A stretch of DNA of 42,677 nt from Mycobacterium sp. (GCF_002863225.1 NZ_PKEK01000004.1:1-42677); one strand, 5' to 3'. Counted from the first letter of the stretch, positions 1 to 8,674 are shown. Notes: generated from the letters alone by a model not told the origin. Made by a program: numbers and translations.

Positions 1-1035
1 CCAGCCATGTTTGACACCCGGAGACGTACTTTGAGGGAACCTGGCGCGCCGAGTCCAGCCGTTCGTATGCTGGCAGCGAAGCGAGCTTGGCCCTGCTTTT
101 ACACCGGAATCTGGACGCGACCCGAAAACGCCGAGCCGGGTCAGCTTGCGATAGTTCCTGGGCGACTTCTGCAGCGCGGCATCGAGTCGGTCCTTGTCGT
201 TGTCGAGGTTGGGTGCCACCCGGGAGAGCTGCTCGATGGTGCCCGACAGCGGCCGCCTGGCTTTGCCCAGCAGGTCGGCCACCGAGGTGGTGCCGGTGCT
301 CAACGCGTCGATGGCGGGACCGAACGTGTCGCGGTCGTTCGCCAGTCCCGTGACCAGTTTCTCGAGGCGATCGATCGCCCCGGAGAATTGGGCACCGTCC
401 TTGTTGAGGGTGGCCGCCACGGTGTTCAGGTTGTCGATCAGCCGCTCGATGGTCTGGTCGTTGTCGGCCAACGCATTTGTGAACGACGTCGACTTGCTGA
501 ACAGTGACTGCAAGGTACCGCCCTCACCCTGGAACACTTCCAACAGTGCCGACGACAGCGCGTTGACATCGCGCGGATTCAGGCCGTGGATAAGCGGTTT
601 CAAGCCACCGAGTAGCAAGTCGAGATCGAGCGCGGGCGCGGTGTGACCGATGTTGATCTGCGCGCCGGCCGGCAGCCGCTTGGCCGAGCCCGGGCCGTCG
701 ACCAAATCCAGGTACCGATCCCCGACCAAGTTGAGGTATCGCACTGCCGCCCTGGTGCCCTCGGTCAGCGTCACGGACCGGTCCGCGTCGAACTTCACCA
801 CGACCCTCTTGTCCGACTGCAACGAGACACCGTTGACGGTGCCCACCCGAACGCCGGCGACCCGCACCGAATCTCCGGCCCTCAGCCGTGACGCATCGGT
901 GAACAGCGCCGAATAGCCCGTGACCCCACCGGTGCGGTACTGGCCGAAAGTGAAGAACAAGAACACGGTCAGCAACGACATCACGACGGCAAAGACACCG
1001 AACTTGACCAGCGTCGGGCCCAGCGAGCCCCTCAT
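1..1035 (-). CDS. mceB: MCE-family protein, MceB position (partial, 3' end off window and abnormal)
   Basis: Second mce gene of a yrbEA-yrbEB-mceA-mceB operon. Mce proteins are envelope-anchored lipid-binding subunits of an ABC-type lipid importer. The ATG at 1035 overlaps the mceA stop (ATGA). The product begins MRGSLGPTLVKFG, has one N-terminal membrane helix (about residues 8-30), an MCE domain (about 38-115, with RAGDSVRVAGVRVG and YLNLVGDRYLDL) and a long helical region. Resemblance to MceB proteins runs to about residue 306 (YRKLTRLGVFGS). After that the usual hydrophobic FxFYLC-like C-terminus is replaced by an unrelated stretch that stays open, with no stop, to base 1. The MCE identity is firm. 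The last 39 codons look like a rearrangement, an insertion edge or an assembly boundary. Confidence 0.85.
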   Translation of the reverse strand, partial: MRGSLGPTLVKFGVFAVVMSLLTVFLFFTFGQYRTGGVTGYSALFTDASRLRAGDSVRVAGVRVGTVNGVSLQSDKRVVVKFDADRSVTLTEGTRAAVRYLNLVGDRYLDLVDGPGSAKRLPAGAQINIGHTAPALDLDLLLGGLKPLIHGLNPRDVNALSSALLEVFQGEGGTLQSLFSKSTSFTNALADNDQTIERLIDNLNTVAATLNKDGAQFSGAIDRLEKLVTGLANDRDTFGPAIDALSTGTTSVADLLGKARRPLSGTIEQLSRVAPNLDNDKDRLDAALQKSPRNYRKLTRLGVFGSRPDSGVKAGPSSLRCQHTNGWTRRARFPQSTSPGVKHGW

Positions 1036-2219
1036 CCCTGCTGTCCAACCTGAGCAGGGTTACGCGGTGGGCCGTCGATCGGTCCGTACAACAGCTGTTT
1101 GAGGCCGTCGAAGTTCAGCAGCAACTGCGGATTCCCGTAACTCACCGGATTCGAGCCGGTGTCGGCGATGAGAACTTTCGCCGTGCTGTTGAACGGAATC
1201 CTGGGAAGGTTCATGCAATGGGGACCGCCGGTCGCTGCCACCTTGGGCAGGTTGGCCGGGTACCGGTAGCGTTCGGCGCCCCAGGTGAGACTGGCCGAGA
1301 TCGCGATGCTCGGTTCCGGCAACGGCGGCGTCCGAGACAACTGCGCGTCGCCGGCCAGCGCGCAGGTCAGTGCCGGGGCGTATTCATTGAGCAGATCGGT
1401 GGTCGGCGCCAACAGGTGGAACACGTTGGTCAAACCCTTCCGGTTGGCGCCCAGCACGTCGTTGCCGACATCGGCCAAACCGATTGCGCTGATCAGGAAT
1501 GCGTCGAGGTTGCGCCGCTCGTCGACGATCGTCTTGCTGATCTTCACCGAGTTGTCGAACGTCTTGACCAGATCAGCCGACACGTCGCCGTAGGCGCGAA
1601 ACACCGGTGCCGACATCTCGATGTCGTGGCGCAGCGCGGGCAGGGTCGGCTGGAATTTCGCCAGGAAGGAGTCGAGGTCGGTGAATGCCTGTCCGATCTT
1701 GTCTCCCCGCCCGCTGACGGCTTGGGAGACCGCCCCCAGAGTCTCGTTGAGCTTCGCCGGGTCGAGCGTGCCCAGCACCTGGGTCAATTGCTTGAACACC
1801 GTGTTGATCTCGACGGTGACATGCTGGCTGTCGAGCACCTGACCGGCGTGCAGAGATTGCGCCGACGGTTCCGCCGGCGGCACAAGTTCGACGAACTTGG
1901 CGCCGAACACAGTGGGCGATGTGAGGTCGACGAGCACATTCGACGGAATCAGGTGCAGCTCTGAGGGGTCCATCGCCAAGTGCAGGGCGGCCTGACCGTT
2001 GGGTCGCGATTCGATCGAGGCGACTTTGCCGACCTGGACACCGTGCATCTTCACTTTGGCGTCCGGGTTCATCACCAGGCCGGCCCGTGGGGACAGGACT
2101 GTCAACGGCACGCTCTCACTGAAGCTGCCTTGGAACAAACCAACGGCGACGGCAACGATCGCGGCGATGACCGCGACGGTCACCAGACCCGTCAGTGCGC
2201 GTATCCCGTTGTGGGGCAT
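1032..2219 (-). CDS. mceA: MCE-family protein, MceA position
   Basis: 395-residue Mce protein, the first mce gene after the two permease genes and so in the MceA position. It has an N-terminal membrane anchor (about residues 7-30) and an MCE/MlaD domain (about 38-115, with GLVMNPDAKVKMHGVQVGKV and VFGAKFVELVPP). A long amphipathic helical region follows, and then a C-terminal region typical of Mce1A-like proteins with two cysteines (CALAG, HCMNLPRIPF). Family knowledge: Mce subunits are thought to form a hydrophobic conduit that carries lipids across the periplasm to the YrbE permeases. It starts 12 bp after the yrbEB stop, and its own stop overlaps the mceB start, so it is operonic. The transported lipid cannot be read from the sequence; the catabolic neighbours suggest a growth substrate rather than mycolates. 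Confidence 0.9.
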   Translation of the reverse strand: MPHNGIRALTGLVTVAVIAAIVAVAVGLFQGSFSESVPLTVLSPRAGLVMNPDAKVKMHGVQVGKVASIESRPNGQAALHLAMDPSELHLIPSNVLVDLTSPTVFGAKFVELVPPAEPSAQSLHAGQVLDSQHVTVEINTVFKQLTQVLGTLDPAKLNETLGAVSQAVSGRGDKIGQAFTDLDSFLAKFQPTLPALRHDIEMSAPVFRAYGDVSADLVKTFDNSVKISKTIVDERRNLDAFLISAIGLADVGNDVLGANRKGLTNVFHLLAPTTDLLNEYAPALTCALAGDAQLSRTPPLPEPSIAISASLTWGAERYRYPANLPKVAATGGPHCMNLPRIPFNSTAKVLIADTGSNPVSYGNPQLLLNFDGLKQLLYGPIDGPPRNPAQVGQQG

Positions 2220-2231
2220 CGGAGGTGTTCC

Positions 2232-3095
2232 CTATCCCGAGAGGTTGAAGTTTCCATTTGAGCCGTAGATCGACAGCGAGATCAGCAGCGTCACCGAAAT
2301 CACGACGATCAGCGAGCTACGTACCGCGTTGCCGGTCGCGACCCCGACCCCTTCGGGTCCGCCGGACGCGAAAAACCCGTAGTAGGTATGCAGCAGCAGG
2401 ACCGACAGCGCCATCAGCACGGCCTGCACCAACGACCACAGCAAGTCGATCGGGTTCAAGAAGGTGTCGAAATAATGGTTGTACAGGCCACCGGACTGGC
2501 CGAACAACACCACCGTGGTGAATTGGCTTGCCAGGAAGGACAATATGACGGCAATGCTGTAGAGCGGTGTGATCGCCAGCATGCCGGCCACGATTCTGGT
2601 GCTGACCAGATACGAGATCGGCCGAATCGCCATCGTTTCCAGCGCATCGATTTCTTCGCTGATCCGCATGGCGCCCAGTTGCGCGGTGACACCGGCGCCG
2701 AACGTTGCCGCGAGTCCGATTCCGGCGACGACCGGCGCCAGGATGCGGACGTTGATGAACGCGGCCAGGAATCCGGTGAGAGCTTCGATGCCGATATTGC
2801 CCAGCGAGCTGTAGCCCTGCACCGCGAGCGTGCCACCGGCAGCCAGCGTCAGGAAGCCGACGATGACGACGGTTCCGCCGATCATCGCCAACGTTCCCGC
2901 GCCCATGCTGATTTCGGCGATCAGCCGGATGATCTCTCGCCGGTACCGGGTGAGCGCGAAAGGTATGCCGCCCAATGCCTTGCCGTAGAACACGGTGTGA
3001 TCGCCGACGGAACTGAGGGCGCCGATGGGCCTGCGCCATGCCCCGAACGCGCGAAACGCCCGCGGATAGGTGGCTCTCAACGTCTTCACCGTCAC
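2232..3095 (-). CDS. yrbEB: YrbE/MlaE-type permease, B subunit
   Basis: 287-residue integral membrane permease of the YrbE/MlaE family, pairing with yrbEA as the membrane core of the Mce lipid importer. I place the start at the GTG at 3095, 13 bp after the yrbEA stop and preceded by GGAA, giving VTVKTLRATYPRAF. The longer open frame to 3203 overlaps yrbEA and has Arg/Ser-rich shadow sequence, so I reject it. Several hydrophobic segments are visible, including one near GTVVIVGFLTLAAGG, one near FINVRILAPVVAGIG and another near VVILS. The MlaE signature EEIDALETMAIRPISYLVSTR is present in the cytoplasmic loop thought to contact the ATPase. No Mce ATPase gene is in this window; mycobacterial Mce ATPases are usually encoded elsewhere. 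Confidence 0.88.
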   Translation of the reverse strand: MTVKTLRATYPRAFRAFGAWRRPIGALSSVGDHTVFYGKALGGIPFALTRYRREIIRLIAEISMGAGTLAMIGGTVVIVGFLTLAAGGTLAVQGYSSLGNIGIEALTGFLAAFINVRILAPVVAGIGLAATFGAGVTAQLGAMRISEEIDALETMAIRPISYLVSTRIVAGMLAITPLYSIAVILSFLASQFTTVVLFGQSGGLYNHYFDTFLNPIDLLWSLVQAVLMALSVLLLHTYYGFFASGGPEGVGVATGNAVRSSLIVVISVTLLISLSIYGSNGNFNLSG

Positions 3096-3108
3096 GGCGT
3101 CGTTCCGA

Positions 3109-3918
3109 TCACTTCGCCGTGAACCGGATGCCGACCGCGGTGACGACGACGTTGACGACGAACAGCGCCATGAACGCGTAGACCACGGTCTCGTTGACGG
3201 CATTGCCGACGGCCTTGGCGCCCCCGCCGGAAATGGTCAGTCCCCGGTAGCAGGCCACCAGTCCGGCGATCAGACCGAACAGCGCTGCTTTGACGCAGGA
3301 GATGATCACCTCCGGCACTCCGGTCAACAAGGTGATACCCGCTGCGAATGCGCCGGGGTTGACGTCCTGCACGAACACCGAGAACACGTAACCGCCAACG
3401 ATTCCGATGATGACGACCAGACTGTTGAGCAACAGCGCGACCAAACCGGCGGCCAGCATCCTGGGCGTCACCAGTCGCTGGACGGGGTTGATCCCCAGCA
3501 CCTCCAACGCGTCGATCTCCTCGCGGATGGTGCGCGAGCCGAGGTCGGCACACATGGCCGTCGCACCGGCGCCGGCGACGATCAACACCGTCACCAGCGG
3601 ACCGAGTTGGGTGACCGCGCCGAAGGCCGCACCCGCGCCGCTGAGATCCGCAGCGCCCAACTCGCGCAACAAGATGTTGAGAATGAAGCTGACGAGCACC
3701 GTGAAGGGGATGGCCACCAACAGCGTCGGAGCCAGCGCGACGCGCGCGACAAACCAGGACTGCTCGAAGAACTCGCGAGTCTGAAACGGCCTGCGGAACA
3801 CAAATCTGACCGCGTCGACGCTCATCGCGAAAAGCCCACCGACCGCCTGCATCGCACCGGAGACGCCGTTCGGCAGGCTGATCCCCGTCGACCAGCGCTC
3901 GGGTCCCTTAGTCGCCAT
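3109..3918 (-). CDS. yrbEA: YrbE/MlaE-type permease, A subunit
   Basis: 269-residue MlaE-type permease that opens the transport part of the mce operon. The start ATG at 3918 is the first start after an in-frame TGA. The N-terminus carries the interface-helix motif FRRPFQTREFFEQSWFVARV. The coupling loop GSRTIREEIDALEVLGINP is intact and is followed by hydrophobic helices. From memory it is closest to YrbE4A-type proteins of the mce4 (cholesterol import) operon, especially over AGAGATAMCADLGSRTIREE, but I could not run a comparison. It lies 161 bp downstream of the CoA-transferase gene on the same strand, so it could be read through from that gene or have its own promoter in the gap. Confidence 0.9.
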   Translation of the reverse strand: MATKGPERWSTGISLPNGVSGAMQAVGGLFAMSVDAVRFVFRRPFQTREFFEQSWFVARVALAPTLLVAIPFTVLVSFILNILLRELGAADLSGAGAAFGAVTQLGPLVTVLIVAGAGATAMCADLGSRTIREEIDALEVLGINPVQRLVTPRMLAAGLVALLLNSLVVIIGIVGGYVFSVFVQDVNPGAFAAGITLLTGVPEVIISCVKAALFGLIAGLVACYRGLTISGGGAKAVGNAVNETVVYAFMALFVVNVVVTAVGIRFTAK

Positions 3919-4079
3919 CGGTCACTACCATCCCTACGCCAATCCCTCCGTCTCGTCCGCCCGAATTGGCGCACCCGAACAACGCGGGCCGGGCGGACCC
4001 CACTTCTGGAAGCGTCTGGCGAGTATGACCTACACCGCATGCGCCTGGAGTGAAAATTGACAACCGAGAGACCTCCGAA

Positions 4080-5288
4080 TTAAGTGACGGCTCCGATAGT
4101 TTTGAGCTCGATAATGCGGTCCCAGTCGAGGCCGAGTTCCTCTAAAATCTCGTCGGTCTGCTCGGCGAATCCGGGCGCGGGCCCGGAGACCGGTGCCGCT
4201 ACGTCGAACTGCACCGGGTTGGCCACCAGTTCGAGTTCGCCTGCCTGGACTACATATTCGTTGGCCCGGATCTGAGCGTCGCCGGCCGCCTGCAAGGTGT
4301 CCTGGACCGGGGCCCACGGTCCGGCGAGGGTGGCAAAGCGCTCGCTCCACTCGGCGAGGGTCCTGGTGGCGATGGCCTTGCTGAGAATCTGCACCGCCTC
4401 GCCGGTGTTGGCGGCGATCTTCTCACCGCTGTCGAAGCGGGGATCGTCGGCCAGTTCGGGCTGGTCGATGTGCCGGCAGACGTCGGCCCAGAATTTCGTA
4501 GCCTGCATCATCACGAAGGAGATGTAGCGGCCGTCCGATGTGGCGTAAAGGCCCACTAGCGGATTGATCGGCGAACCGTGCACTCCGGGCGGGAACGCTT
4601 CCATGCGCTGGTTGAGATGCGTCGTCAGCGCCACCGTGTGCCCCAACGACCAGAGCCCGCTGCCGAGCAGGGAGACGTCGACGACCGATGGTTCTCCCGT
4701 GCGCTCGCGCTTGAGCAGTGCCGCCGCGATGCCACCGGCGAGGTTGGTTCCAGAGATGGTGTCGCCGTACGCCGGTCCGGGCGGACCGACCATGCCTTCG
4801 GTTCCGGGCGGAGTGATGGTGGCCGCGGTTCCGGCTCGACACCAGAACGCGGTCATGTCGTAGCCACCCTTTTCCGCCTCCGCGCCGCGCGGGCCCAGCG
4901 CGCTGCCGCGGGCGTAGACGATCGCCGGGTTGATTGCGCGGATGTCGTCGACGTCGATGCCGAACTTCGCGCGATGCCCCGGCAGGAAGCTGGTCAGGAA
5001 GACGTCCGAGCGGCGGGCCAACTCGTAGAGCACCTCTTTGCCCTCGGGCAGCGATATGTCCAGGCCGATGCTGCGCTTACACCGGTTGGCGTGCTCGATG
5101 TTCGGGTTGGGATCGCCTTCGACCCGCAGCAGGCCGGTCTGACGCAAACCCCGTTGCGGGTCGCCCGTCACGGCGTGCTCGACCTTGACCACATCGGCAC
5201 CCCACTCGGCGAGCACCGCGCCGGCGGACGGCACGAACCCGTACATCGCGACCTCGAGGACGCGGATGCCCTCCAGCGGCCGAGTCAT
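4080..5288 (-). CDS. class III (CaiB/BaiF-type) CoA-transferase
   Basis: 402-residue family III CoA-transferase, expected to move CoA between acyl groups and so activate a carboxylic acid for beta-oxidation-type breakdown. It has the family N-terminus (PLEGIRVLEVAMYGF, LAEWGADVVKVEH) and the NRCKRSIGLDI element. The probable catalytic Asp is residue 176 in GPAYGDTISGTNLAGG, matching the Asp that carries the acyl-anhydride intermediate in formyl-CoA transferase. Its ATG overlaps the aldehyde dehydrogenase stop (ATGA), so the two are translationally coupled. An aldehyde dehydrogenase followed by CoA activation is a sensible order for a P450-derived alcohol-aldehyde-acid route. The acid is unknown. 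Confidence 0.88.
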   Translation of the reverse strand: MTRPLEGIRVLEVAMYGFVPSAGAVLAEWGADVVKVEHAVTGDPQRGLRQTGLLRVEGDPNPNIEHANRCKRSIGLDISLPEGKEVLYELARRSDVFLTSFLPGHRAKFGIDVDDIRAINPAIVYARGSALGPRGAEAEKGGYDMTAFWCRAGTAATITPPGTEGMVGPPGPAYGDTISGTNLAGGIAAALLKRERTGEPSVVDVSLLGSGLWSLGHTVALTTHLNQRMEAFPPGVHGSPINPLVGLYATSDGRYISFVMMQATKFWADVCRHIDQPELADDPRFDSGEKIAANTGEAVQILSKAIATRTLAEWSERFATLAGPWAPVQDTLQAAGDAQIRANEYVVQAGELELVANPVQFDVAAPVSGPAPGFAEQTDEILEELGLDWDRIIELKTIGAVT

Positions 5289-6802
5289 GCCGCACCCCCG
5301 GCCGTCGCGGCCGGAATGGCAAATGTCTTGCGCTCCAAGAACTCCTCCAGGCCCGCCACACCCATCTCGCGGCCGACGCCGGACTGCTTGAAGCCACCGA
5401 AGGGAGCGTCTGCGCTGAAGTAGTTGCCGCCGTTGATCGAGAACGATCCGGTGCGGATGCGACGCGCGACGGCCAGTGCCCGGTCCTGATCGGCGCTGAA
5501 AACCGCACCCGCCAGGCCGTAGATGGAGTTGTTCGCGATGCGCACGGCGTCGTCGTCATCGTCGTAGGCGATCACCGCCAGAACCGGACCGAAGATCTCC
5601 TGCTGAGCGATCTCGCTGTCCGGGTCGACGTCGGTCAGCAGCGTCGGCGCATAGAAGTAGCCGGGGTCGAGCTTCTGGCCACCGGTGACCAGCGTCGCGC
5701 CGTCGGCAATCGCGCGCTGGACCATGCCGTCCACCTTGTCGCGCTGGCGCTCGTTGATCAGCGGTCCCATGTAGGTCTTGGGATCGGCCGGATCGCCGTG
5801 GCGCACCTTGGCGAAATTCTGCGCGACCAGCTCGACGATCTCGTCCTGGTGCTTGCGCGGCACCAGCAGCCGAGAGGTCAGCGCGCAGCCCTGGCCGGCG
5901 TGGGTGACCATCGAAAAGGCCGCGAACACACTGGCTCCGGCGAAGTCGGCGTCGTCGAGCAGGATCGCGGCGGACTTTCCGCCGAGCTCGAGAAAGACGC
6001 GCTTGACGGTCTCGCTGGCCGCCGCCATGATCCGGCGCCCGACCGGCGTCGACCCGGTGAACGTGATGACGTCGACGTCGGGGCTGGTGGTCAACGCCTC
6101 TCCGACGGCCGCATCCGACGAGCTGAGCACGTTGACCACACCGGCCGGGATGTCGGTGTGGTTGGCGATCAGCTCACCCAGCGCCAACGTCACCAACGGG
6201 GTGTCCGGTGCGCCCTTGAGGATGACCGTGCAGCCCGCGGCCAAGGCGGGCGGAAGCTTGGCCAGCGCCAATTGATTCGGGTAGTTGTAGGCGATGATCG
6301 CGCCCACCACCCCGGCGCCTTCCTTCTCCACCCAGCGCCGGTGACGCATGCCCCGGGACTCGATTTCGCCGAGCTCCTCGGTCATCTGGTAGTCGCGCAA
6401 CACGTCGGCGTAGTAGCGGACGATCTTGATCGGCTCGTCGAGCTGAGCGCCCTGGGTGAGCGCTCGGGTCGCGCCGACCTCCGCGATGGTCAGCTCGCGC
6501 AACTCCTCGGCGTGATCGAGCAGCGCCTGATGCAACTGCTCCAGGCAGCGAACCCGGAAAGCCACGTCGGTCGACCAGGTCGTGGTGTCGAACGCCCGGC
6601 GCGCAGCCGCAATTGCCTGCTGCGCCTCCTCGATTCCGGCATCGGGAGCATGACCGATGACCTCGCCGGTGGCGGGGTTGACGGATGCGAACACCCGGCC
6701 GGTGGTGACCAACTCACCGTCGATCAGCAGCCGCCGATCAGGTCCGCCTTCCGTCGATGGGCTGGTGCCCACAATGGAGGTGGCGGCTTGCTGCGGCGGC
6801 AT
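5285..6802 (-). CDS. NAD(P)-dependent aldehyde dehydrogenase
   Basis: 505-residue aldehyde dehydrogenase superfamily enzyme that oxidises an aldehyde to an acid. Visible active-site residues are Asn173 (AYNYPNQLALAKLPPALAAG), the cofactor-site Lys196 (ILKGAPDTP), the general-base Glu272 (LELGGKSA) and the nucleophile Cys306 (HAGQGCALTSR). The length is normal for the family. The start ATG at 6802 has GAGGAG five bases upstream. It is the first gene of a minus-strand run into the CoA-transferase and the mce operon. A GAGAAT-type palindrome lies 19 bp upstream of its start codon, so its promoter is probably controlled by the regulator proposed for the island. The substrate cannot be assigned. 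Confidence 0.92.
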   Translation of the reverse strand: MPPQQAATSIVGTSPSTEGGPDRRLLIDGELVTTGRVFASVNPATGEVIGHAPDAGIEEAQQAIAAARRAFDTTTWSTDVAFRVRCLEQLHQALLDHAEELRELTIAEVGATRALTQGAQLDEPIKIVRYYADVLRDYQMTEELGEIESRGMRHRRWVEKEGAGVVGAIIAYNYPNQLALAKLPPALAAGCTVILKGAPDTPLVTLALGELIANHTDIPAGVVNVLSSSDAAVGEALTTSPDVDVITFTGSTPVGRRIMAAASETVKRVFLELGGKSAAILLDDADFAGASVFAAFSMVTHAGQGCALTSRLLVPRKHQDEIVELVAQNFAKVRHGDPADPKTYMGPLINERQRDKVDGMVQRAIADGATLVTGGQKLDPGYFYAPTLLTDVDPDSEIAQQEIFGPVLAVIAYDDDDDAVRIANNSIYGLAGAVFSADQDRALAVARRIRTGSFSINGGNYFSADAPFGGFKQSGVGREMGVAGLEEFLERKTFAIPAATAGGAA

Positions 6803-6821
6803 TCTGGCTCCTCAACACATG

Positions 6822-6836
6822 GATAATTCCATTCTC
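6822..6836. promoter_or_regulatory. GAGAAT-N3-ATTCTC-type operator before aldehyde dehydrogenase/mce operon
   Basis: GATAATTCCATTCTC, matching 11 of 12 half-site positions of the palindrome found perfect at 13008 and 36906. It lies 19 bp upstream of the aldehyde dehydrogenase ATG, where a repressor would block transcription. Inferred binding site; the regulator is unknown. Confidence 0.55.
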
Positions 6837-6989
6837 ATCCCGGGCGAATCTTACATTCCGCCAACGAGAATTCAACCAAACGGAAGAAACGAGACCGCCG
6901 TCCTTGTAGGCGATATGCGCACTCGGCAATTTCGACATCGCCGCAGGACAAAGGTCCTTTCGACGCCGTCTTGCGAGCGGCCATAACGC

Positions 6990-7004
6990 GAGAGTAAGGT
7001 TCTC
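6990..7004. promoter_or_regulatory. GAGAAT-N3-ATTCTC-type operator before plus-strand SDR operon
   Basis: GAGAGTAAGGTTCTC, matching 10 of 12 half-site positions. It is the second copy in the 6803-7058 divergent region, on the side of the plus-strand SDR gene and 54 bp before its ATG. The rest of this divergent region is AT-richer than the flanking genes and holds no other gene that I can support. Confidence 0.45.
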
Positions 7005-7058
7005 GTATTCGGAAGGGAGATTCTTTGTGTGCGCCACAGCCCTTGCCGCGGTGACCCG

Positions 7059-7760
7059 ATGAGGACGGCTGTCGTCACCGGCGGCGGCTCTGGAATCGGC
7101 TTAGCCGTCGTCGAGCGACTACGCAAAGACGGCCACCGCGTCGCGGTCATCGACCTCAAGCCGTCGGATACTCAATCGGCATACACCGCCGACGTCACCG
7201 ACCGGGGACAGATCGATACAGCGCTGGCTGGTATCCGCGAAGAGCTGGGGCCGATCAGCATTCTGGTCAACGCGGCCGGACTCGACGGCTTCAAGCGCTT
7301 CAACCACATCGAGTTCGCCGACTGGCAACGGCTGATCGACGTCAATCTCAACGGGGTGTTCCACATGATCCAGGCCGTGCTGCCCGACATGCTGGACGCC
7401 GAATGGGGTCGCATCGTGAACATTTCGTCGTCGAGCACGCACTCCGGCGCCCCGTTCATGTCGCATTACGTCGCGGCCAAATCCGCGGTCAACGGACTGA
7501 CCAAGTCGCTGGCGCTGGAATACGGACCGAACGGCATCACGGTCAACGCGGTTCCGCCCGGGTTCATCGACACTCCGATGCTGCGCAGCGCTGAGCAGCG
7601 CGGCAACCTCGGCGACATCGACAAGACCATCGCCGCTACTCCGGTTCGCCGGATCGGCAAACCGGAAGACATCGCGGCAGCCTGCGCCTTCTTGGTGTCC
7701 GAGGAGGCCGGCTACATCACCGGCCAGATCCTCGGCGTCAACGGCGGCCGAAACACATAG
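7059..7760 (+). CDS. short-chain dehydrogenase/reductase (SDR)
   Basis: 233-residue classical SDR, an NAD(P)-dependent alcohol dehydrogenase or ketoreductase. The cofactor motif is TGGGSGIG at residues 7-14 and NAAG is at 71-74. The catalytic set is a Ser in NISSSS (about 124), Tyr137 and Lys141 (SHYVAAKSA). The C-terminus GYITGQILGVNGG is typical. I chose the ATG at 7059 because the protein then begins directly with the first strand. A GTG at 7029, in frame and preceded by GGGAG, is a real alternative that would add ten residues. It opens a plus-strand operon with a mycofactocin-type SDR, a ferredoxin and a P450, so it may oxidise the alcohol made by the P450. Confidence 0.88.
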   Translation: MRTAVVTGGGSGIGLAVVERLRKDGHRVAVIDLKPSDTQSAYTADVTDRGQIDTALAGIREELGPISILVNAAGLDGFKRFNHIEFADWQRLIDVNLNGVFHMIQAVLPDMLDAEWGRIVNISSSSTHSGAPFMSHYVAAKSAVNGLTKSLALEYGPNGITVNAVPPGFIDTPMLRSAEQRGNLGDIDKTIAATPVRRIGKPEDIAAACAFLVSEEAGYITGQILGVNGGRNT

Positions 7761-7801
7761 CGAACAAACACATTTCACTAGCTGACTCGAAAGGAGAAGT
7801 C

Positions 7802-8674
7802 GTGGGAGAAGTGCACGGCCGGGTGGCCGGCAAAGTCGCGTTCGTGACCGGCGCGGGTCGCGGTCAGGGCCGCGCGCACGCGGTCCGGCTCGCAGAGGAA
7901 GGCGCCGACATCATCGCGGTCGACATCTGCCGGGACATCGACACCATCGGATACCCGATGGCCACCCCGGAGGATCTCGACGAGACCGCGCGGCTGATCG
8001 AGAAGACCGGCCAGCGCGTGGTGATCGCCCAGGCCGACGTTCGAGACACCGCGGCGCTGCACACAGCTCTGGCGAGCGGCCTTGCCGAGTTCGGCAAGCT
8101 CGACATCGTCGTGACGGCAGCCGGCATTGCGGGCATGAAAGGTCAACCGCCACTGCAGGCTTGGTCGGATGTGATCGACACCAATCTGATCGGGACGATC
8201 AACACGATTCAGGCGGCGCTGCCGCATCTCAACGAGGGCGCCTCGATCGTCGCGACCGGGTCGACCGCCGCGCTGATGGACACCTCCAAAAAGGACACCC
8301 CGGGTAAGGATCCGGGCGGCATGGCCTACGTGCACTCCAAGCGCGCACTGTCGAGCTACGTGCACGACTTGGCTACCGAGCTCTCCGTGTTCGGCATTCG
8401 GGCCAATGTCGTGCACCCGACCAACACCAATACCCCCATGCTGCAGAGCGAACCGATGTACCGTTCGTTCCGGCCAGATCTGGAAAACCCGACTCGCGCC
8501 GACGCCGAACCGGTTTTCGGTGTGCAGCAGGCGATGAAGATCCCGTTCGTCGAACCGGAGGACATCAGCAATGCGGTGCTGTGGCTGGCCTCCGACGAAG
8601 CCAGGTACGTGACCGGTCTGCAACTGCGCGTCGACGCCGGCGGATACCTCAAGTGGTACGACTACCGCGCTTAA
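7802..8674 (+). CDS. mycofactocin-coupled SDR-family oxidoreductase
   Basis: 290-residue SDR with the features I know from the mycofactocin-coupled subfamily. These are the TGAGRGQGRAHAVRLAEEGAD cofactor-binding start, the extra loop after IAVDIC with TPEDLDETARLIE, and the long insert before the catalytic Tyr. The catalytic residues are Ser154, Tyr176 and Lys180 (MAYVHSKRA). Members of this subfamily bind NAD non-exchangeably and pass electrons to the peptide-derived redox cofactor mycofactocin. The GTG start at 7802 has AAGGAG upstream. It sits between another SDR and a ferredoxin-P450 pair, which suggests oxidation of a hydroxylated intermediate. Mycofactocin biosynthesis genes are not in the window and must lie elsewhere. 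The subfamily call is from memory of motifs. Confidence 0.88.
   Translation: MGEVHGRVAGKVAFVTGAGRGQGRAHAVRLAEEGADIIAVDICRDIDTIGYPMATPEDLDETARLIEKTGQRVVIAQADVRDTAALHTALASGLAEFGKLDIVVTAAGIAGMKGQPPLQAWSDVIDTNLIGTINTIQAALPHLNEGASIVATGSTAALMDTSKKDTPGKDPGGMAYVHSKRALSSYVHDLATELSVFGIRANVVHPTNTNTPMLQSEPMYRSFRPDLENPTRADAEPVFGVQQAMKIPFVEPEDISNAVLWLASDEARYVTGLQLRVDAGGYLKWYDYRA

Noticed and set aside
2388..4053. Long plus-strand open frames opposite the yrbE genes
   Set aside because: The products are Arg/Asp/His-rich with no domain, and the minus-strand permeases in the same DNA are unambiguous. High GC makes long antisense open frames common.
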